Shown here one piece after another: positions 59,514 to 64,000 of a DNA stretch of 64,000 nt. The stretch is from Ailanthus altissimus (lineage: Eukaryota; Streptophyta; Magnoliopsida; Sapindales; Simaroubaceae), in the NCBI GenBank assembly GCA_946807835.1, contig OX327700.1:20930001-20994000 (forward strand), in the 5' to 3' direction. Position 1 is the stretch's first letter. Every line of letters starts with the position of its first letter. Position numbers and translations under genes: made by a program. The notes beneath the pieces were generated by a model, which saw nothing but the letters and a program-made list of their open reading frames with translations, was not told where the DNA came from and did not search any database.

Positions 59514-60901
59514 AAGAGTAATGCGATATTTTTATATCTTATAATTGAGTGCAAGTATACTTTATCGCATGCAATTACTAAAAGAAAAAAGAGTCGGATG
59601 TCGAACCCACAAGGATAATATCTTCTTTTTAATCAAGTACTAAAATTATATTTTTTTAGTAATTAATCAAAAAAATAAAAATTTAAGAATGAATTTAAAA
59701 AATATAAAAGCAATGACACAATGTAAAGAGATTTGGAATATAGCAATATAGAGAAAACTTATGGTTAATACTATCCCTCAATATACTTTTTAATAATTAA
59801 TATCCTAATATTTAATCCTCTTAGTTCTAGTTATTGATCAAGACACTAATGTATTCATAAACCTCTCCCAATGTCATGCAAGTATATCTTAATTTATCAA
59901 TTACCTATATTCCTATGGTACTTGTAATAAATTAAGTCTTATTAATCATATATGCCAATTAAATATATTCTTATCCTAATTTGAAACTTGCATATGCATC
60001 ATTGAATATTACTCTACAATCATGCATCAAATTACTTAGGTTCAAATACAATGATTCCTCTTCTGGGTTTATCAAAATATTACCTATTCATTTACCATAT
60101 ATTGGCTAGATATATTAAAGCATTAAAAATAAATAATTTGAATAACAAAGAACTAAGTTTATTAAATATTAAAAAGATATGGCAATTAAGCGCACATATT
60201 GAGTTCAAGTATTAACCCTAAAAAGAAGATTAGTTCATGGCTACAAGAAAACAGTGGCAAAAATAATAAGAAAATATGATACAATCAACAGTAAATCGAT
60301 ATAGACGTCGAATTGCTCTTGATTGTACTGCCTAAGAAATTCTTGATGCCTAAGAATGCCTTGAATTTCTCTCTATGACTACTTCAATTATGATTCAATT
60401 GCTCTTTAGGACTTGTGTTGTGTGTTCTTGATTGCTCTTGGATGTTCTTGGATGGTCTCTAAAGACTTGGGATGAGTAGTCTTTTATAGGGATTAATATG
60501 AGCTTGAATTCTTCAATTCTTATTGGGTCAGGAATTGCACTGTCACTGAGGCGCTATCTTGCTGTCACTAGGGCGCTATGTTGAGAAGGCTATATTGCTG
60601 GTGCGGTGAGAACATAGCTGGACTATTGCTGGAGTGGTAGCTTGCCAGCACTGGGGCAAAAATGTGCGATTTCAACAAGTCATTTTTTTAATTTTCTTTA
60701 TTGGGATCACTATTTCAGCATTGGGACAGTAAAGTTTGTGGTGTTAGGGTGACGGGTACATATTTTAAAATTTTTACAAATTTATTCATGTTTTTATAAA
60801 TAAACAATAATGCACATAAATAGTTATTTATTTTCATAAAATAATAAAAATCAAGATAAAAATATGAAAAAATATATGATAAAAAGGCCTTTATCAAAGA
60901 G
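59514..60901 (-). mobile_element. Gypsy solo LTR (1378 bp) with perfect 5-bp target duplication
   Basis: LTR 59519-60896 between AAGAG (59514-59518) and AAGAG (60897-60901). The right end is TTTATCA; the left end TAATGCG has lost the TG dinucleotide. Contains 'attgagtgcaagtatac', 'gtcgaacccacaaggata' and a patch of GGCGCT-like motifs (60545-60620), as in the other Gypsy LTRs. It sits in the gag remnant of another Gypsy element. Confidence 0.88.
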
Positions 60902-61242
60902 TAAAAAGAAGGACTCCAAAATAAAGAAAGGAAAATGTTTCTAGTACAAAGTCAAAAATATATGATTTCAACAAGTCATTTTCTTAATTTTTTTTATTTT
61001 GATCACTATTTCAACACTGGGACGGTAAAGTTTGCGGCGTTGGGGTGACAGGTACATATTTTAAAATTTTTGCAATTTCGTTCGAGTCTCTATAAATAAA
61101 CAATAATGCACATAAATAGTTATTTATTCTCATATATAATAAAATATCAAGATAAAAATATGAAAAAATATATGATAAAAAGACCCTTATCAAAGAGTAA
61201 GAAGAAGGACTCCAAAATAAAGAAAGGAAAATGTTTCTAGTA
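60664..61242. repeat. 296-bp tandem duplication
   Basis: The unit from 'gatttcaacaagtcattt' (60668) through 'aggaaaatgtttctagta' recurs from 60964 with about 90% identity. It spans the right end of the solo LTR and its flank, so the duplication postdates the LTR insertion. The second copy stops at the hAT terminus. Two similar minus-strand frames (60-80 codons) arise only from this duplication. Confidence 0.9.
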
Positions 61243-64000
61243 AGAGTGGGCAACCCGGAATCGGGTCAGGTTCTGGACCGCCCCAACCAGTCCCCAAGCC
61301 TGTTCGAGACAAATTTATCTGTCCCGAACAAGAATTTTGTTCCGACCATGCCATGTCCCGACTCGAACTGGTTCGGGTTGGGTCGAGCTGGGCCCCGGGT
61401 TCGACCAGGCATGGGTAAATTTCGCCTATGTCCCTAATTTATTTAAAATTTATAAATTTTATTAAAATTATATAAATACATTTAACTATTTTGGATTAAT
61501 TTATAATTCATAATCCTCATTGCTACAAATTTATATTTTTAACTTAAAAAATTTAGTTTTATATTCTTTTAGACTTTAATAAATTTTTTTATTAACTTAA
61601 TTTCCTATCATTAATATAATTATTAAATTTAATTCTAATAGAATTAAACGTCTATTACGTTATAATTTTAATTTTAACATCTATTACGTTATAATTCTAA
61701 TTGTAACGTTTATTACGTTAAATCACAAATATTATAATTTCAATTTAGCAAATCCTATCGTGATAGTGACATCAATTATGTAAGTGTTATAATTTCAAAT
61801 TCAAATTTAAGTCCAATTTTAATTTTAATTATGTTAACTTTTATTATCCAAAAAACAAATTTCGGCAAAACCTCCCTTAAAAATTGAACATTCCCATAAA
61901 CATATACATGCACAAAATTGACACTTCAATATTTACCATATCAAATTAATTCATCCATTCCATAATGCCTTTCACAATGGCCCATTACCAAACAAACTAA
62001 TAGGTCTAAAATAATTTCATTAGCTAATATAAACCAAGCCAAGTTGCCAACATCTTCACAAAATAAAAATAAAGTGCAACATTTAAATAATAAATACATT
62101 AAGTTCATAAGTATAACAAACATTAAATATTATAAATTACAATACAAAAATGTTATCAAAATTTGCATTCTTCATTAATCTGCAAAACAAAAGTATAACA
62201 AATATTAAATATTACAAATTATAATATAAAACTTAATTACTTCATTAATTTAACTATTAAATAATTACCTTAAAATTGAGTTACCCACAAATAACGTAAG
62301 TAACCTCTTTGTAAATTTAATAATGTGGAGGTAGCAGTTGTATAACATGGGCAAATGCTACATGAAAGAAATAAGAAAATAATTTTCGTATTATAAAAAC
62401 ATAAAACATTAAGAAATAATAGGAAAAATTCAAAATGACAAATAATAAAATAGTAGAATAATATTTTTTTACCTGCTTCGACTTTATCATAAAATTCAAT
62501 ATCTTCCCAAAATTCTTCTTTCTTTAGTCTATTTAGCAAAAGTGAAGCTCTAATCCAATTTTGTGTGCATATCAAACTCTCAACCATCTTTGGAGTTAAT
62601 GAGCTACAAAATGAATCTAGAATACGTTCCCCGGTATTAAAAGCCGACTCAAAGGCCACAGTAGATACAGAAATAGCAAGTATATCCCTAGCTATTTGTA
62701 CCAACACTGGATACCTCGAAGCATTTCCCTTCCACCAACTCAAAATATCAAAATGTTGATTTTTGGGATTCTTAACTTTCTCCATTAGGTATCTATCGAC
62801 TTCATTGGATTCAGCTAAATCCATTTCGTTATCTACATACCCTACGATCATCCCTAACATCAAACTCTATTACATCTGAATATAAACTGGATGGACCAGA
62901 CTGCTATGACTGTGACCCATACATGCTAGTACTACTCCCAACTCCACTCCCATACCCACTAACACTACCAGCACTACTACTTGGCCCACCAACCACTCTA
63001 CAATACGATGTATTATAGGCTTCGTAAAGCCTATACAATAATTCTTTACTTATTCTCTTCATGTCTTTGACTCTGGCGCTGTCATCACCTTATAAAAACC
63101 TAAAACAAAATTTAGCAAATTGCATCTTGCGTCTTGGATCGAGCACTGTAGCAAGTATCAACAATTTATTTATTTTCTCCATAGATTCCCAATATTTATC
63201 ATATTTTGCCTGCATCATGCTAGCCATGTTGTATAAAGAGACATCTTCACTCCGACTTAATTTTGCTAAATTGGAATTAATCTTACAAATCTCACTGAAA
63301 TAAATGCTAGATGTCACAAACAATGAAGCACTAAATTTTAACGTGACATCATAAAATATTTTTAGAAACTTCACAAACCGTTCAACATTCTCCCAATCCA
63401 CAATAATTAGTGGCCTACATCTCTTCTTTCCATTTTCATCCTCCAGAAAATAACTCTCATATGACTCATGCTTTTCTACCATTCAATCAAACACCTTTGC
63501 AAATTTTAATGCAGTCGCTAACATCAAATAAGTGGAATTCCACCTCGTTGGCACATCTAATACCACACTCTCTTTATAATCAATTCTTTTTCTCTCCACA
63601 AAACTTTTAAAACTTTGAACTCTTGCTATTGAAGATCTCACATATTTCATAACATTACGTATAGAAATAATGCTCTCATACAAATCCTTTAACCCATCAG
63701 CCACAATTAAATTTAAAATATGCGCACAACAACGCACATGCATAAAGTCACCATTCAATATCAGTGCTTCATCTTTCCAACTCTTCAGTCTCTTTTTAAA
63801 ATAATTGACGACAACGTCATTGGCACTTGTGTTATCAACTGTAATGGTAAACACTTTCTCTATACCCTAATCCAACAAGCAAGATTCAAGTTGCTTGCCG
63901 ATGTCATCCCCTTTATGGGATAACATCGGAGAGAAACTCAAAGTTCTCCTATGCAACTTTCAATTCGAATCTATAAAGTAGGCAGTAACAACCATATAGC
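61243..64000 (-). mobile_element. Ac-type hAT DNA transposon, 3' part, running off the window
   Basis: The left terminus AGAGTGGGCAACCCGG (61243-61258) resembles the GGTGGGCA termini of plant hAT elements and of the MITE at 27747. It is followed by a GC-rich subterminal region with repeated 'ggttcggg' and 'cgggttcg' (61258-61420). The transposase pseudogene follows at 62270-63862, minus. Upstream of the transposase the element continues past 64000, so the other terminus and the target duplication are unseen. AT-rich 61440-62270 contains units similar to the 3.5-4.6 kb minisatellite. Confidence 0.78.
62280..63862 (-). pseudogene. hAT transposase (RICESLEEPER-type), C-terminal half, broken
   Basis: Transposase that would excise and integrate the element. 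Right to left: TVDNTSANDVVVNYFKKRL and GDFMHVRCCAHILNLIVADGL (63840-63690), VLDVPTRWNSTYLMLATALKF (63560-63500), the DUF4413 region with ILATVLDPRRKMQFAKF (63160-63100), a Ser/Gly-rich hinge, and the hAT dimerisation domain FDILSWWKGNASRYPVLVQIARDILAISVSTVAFESAF, RILDSFCSSLTPKMVESLICTQNW (62760-62560). Defects are TGA at 63483-63485, TAA at 63090-63092, further stops and a frame change near 62870-62945. The BED zinc finger and N-terminal catalytic residues lie beyond the window. All family landmarks that should be in this part are visible. Confidence 0.9.

Noticed and set aside
60715..61253. Two similar 60-80 residue minus-strand proteins as a tandem gene pair
   Set aside because: They are the two copies of a non-coding 296-bp duplication that includes the edge of a solo LTR.

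Overview
This is a plant nuclear window, almost certainly from a eudicot. It is about two-thirds A+T, it has spliced exon structure, and most of it is old transposable elements of plant families. These are Copia elements primed by initiator-Met tRNA, Athila/Tat-type Gypsy elements primed by a degenerate tRNA-Asp site, CACTA, hAT, LINE and miniature elements. I see no bacterial genes, rRNA, tRNA or CRISPR array. Host coding sequence is sparse. The only clean gene piece is the first exon of a gibberellin 2-oxidase-like dioxygenase (11237-11676, minus). A frameshifted last-exon fragment of a fatty acyl-CoA reductase lies at 41206-41306 (plus).

Layout, 1-12.4 kb: quiet AT-rich DNA; a possible LINE ORF1 start on the minus strand (2.5-2.8 kb); a 42-bp minisatellite with a ~474-bp higher-order repeat (3.54-4.61 kb) beside a CACTA-type terminus ending at 4950; a 780-bp poly(A) retro-insertion with an 18-bp target duplication (5269-6084); a decayed CACTA-type Ulp1/C48-like gene (6.3-8.95 kb) with subterminal repeats; then the dioxygenase exon, whose downstream exons are not in the window.

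12.4-33.7 kb: a nearly full-length Copia element on the minus strand (12431-17247); a quiet stretch; a second Copia family (23565-28336, plus) carrying a Gypsy solo LTR with perfect GGCCC target duplication and a hAT-like MITE; a reverse-oriented solo LTR of that family (29281-30093); and a deleted copy of the first Copia family (30276-33440) inserted into an older LTR of its own family.

33.7-45.3 kb: a TRIM-type miniature retroelement with a dimeric internal repeat (34246-35460); an LTR fragment interrupted by a Gypsy 3' LTR (36784-38338) whose internal side holds an unidentified proline-rich gene; the reductase fragment; and a LINE (42.5-45.25 kb) carrying a miniature Copia element.

45.3-64 kb: an Athila/Tat-like Gypsy element (minus) with a second Gypsy element nested inside it (46880-51779, AACAT target duplication); Tat-type RT/RNase H remains (plus); another LTR-PBS-gag block carrying a solo LTR with perfect AAGAG target duplication and a 296-bp tandem duplication; and at the right edge an Ac-type hAT transposase pseudogene with one terminus at 61243. 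The coding elements all carry stops, frameshifts or large deletions, so the window reads as layered decay. A recurring feature is a GC-rich patch of short GCGCC/GGCGC palindromes in the U3 part of LTRs from unrelated Copia and Gypsy lineages.
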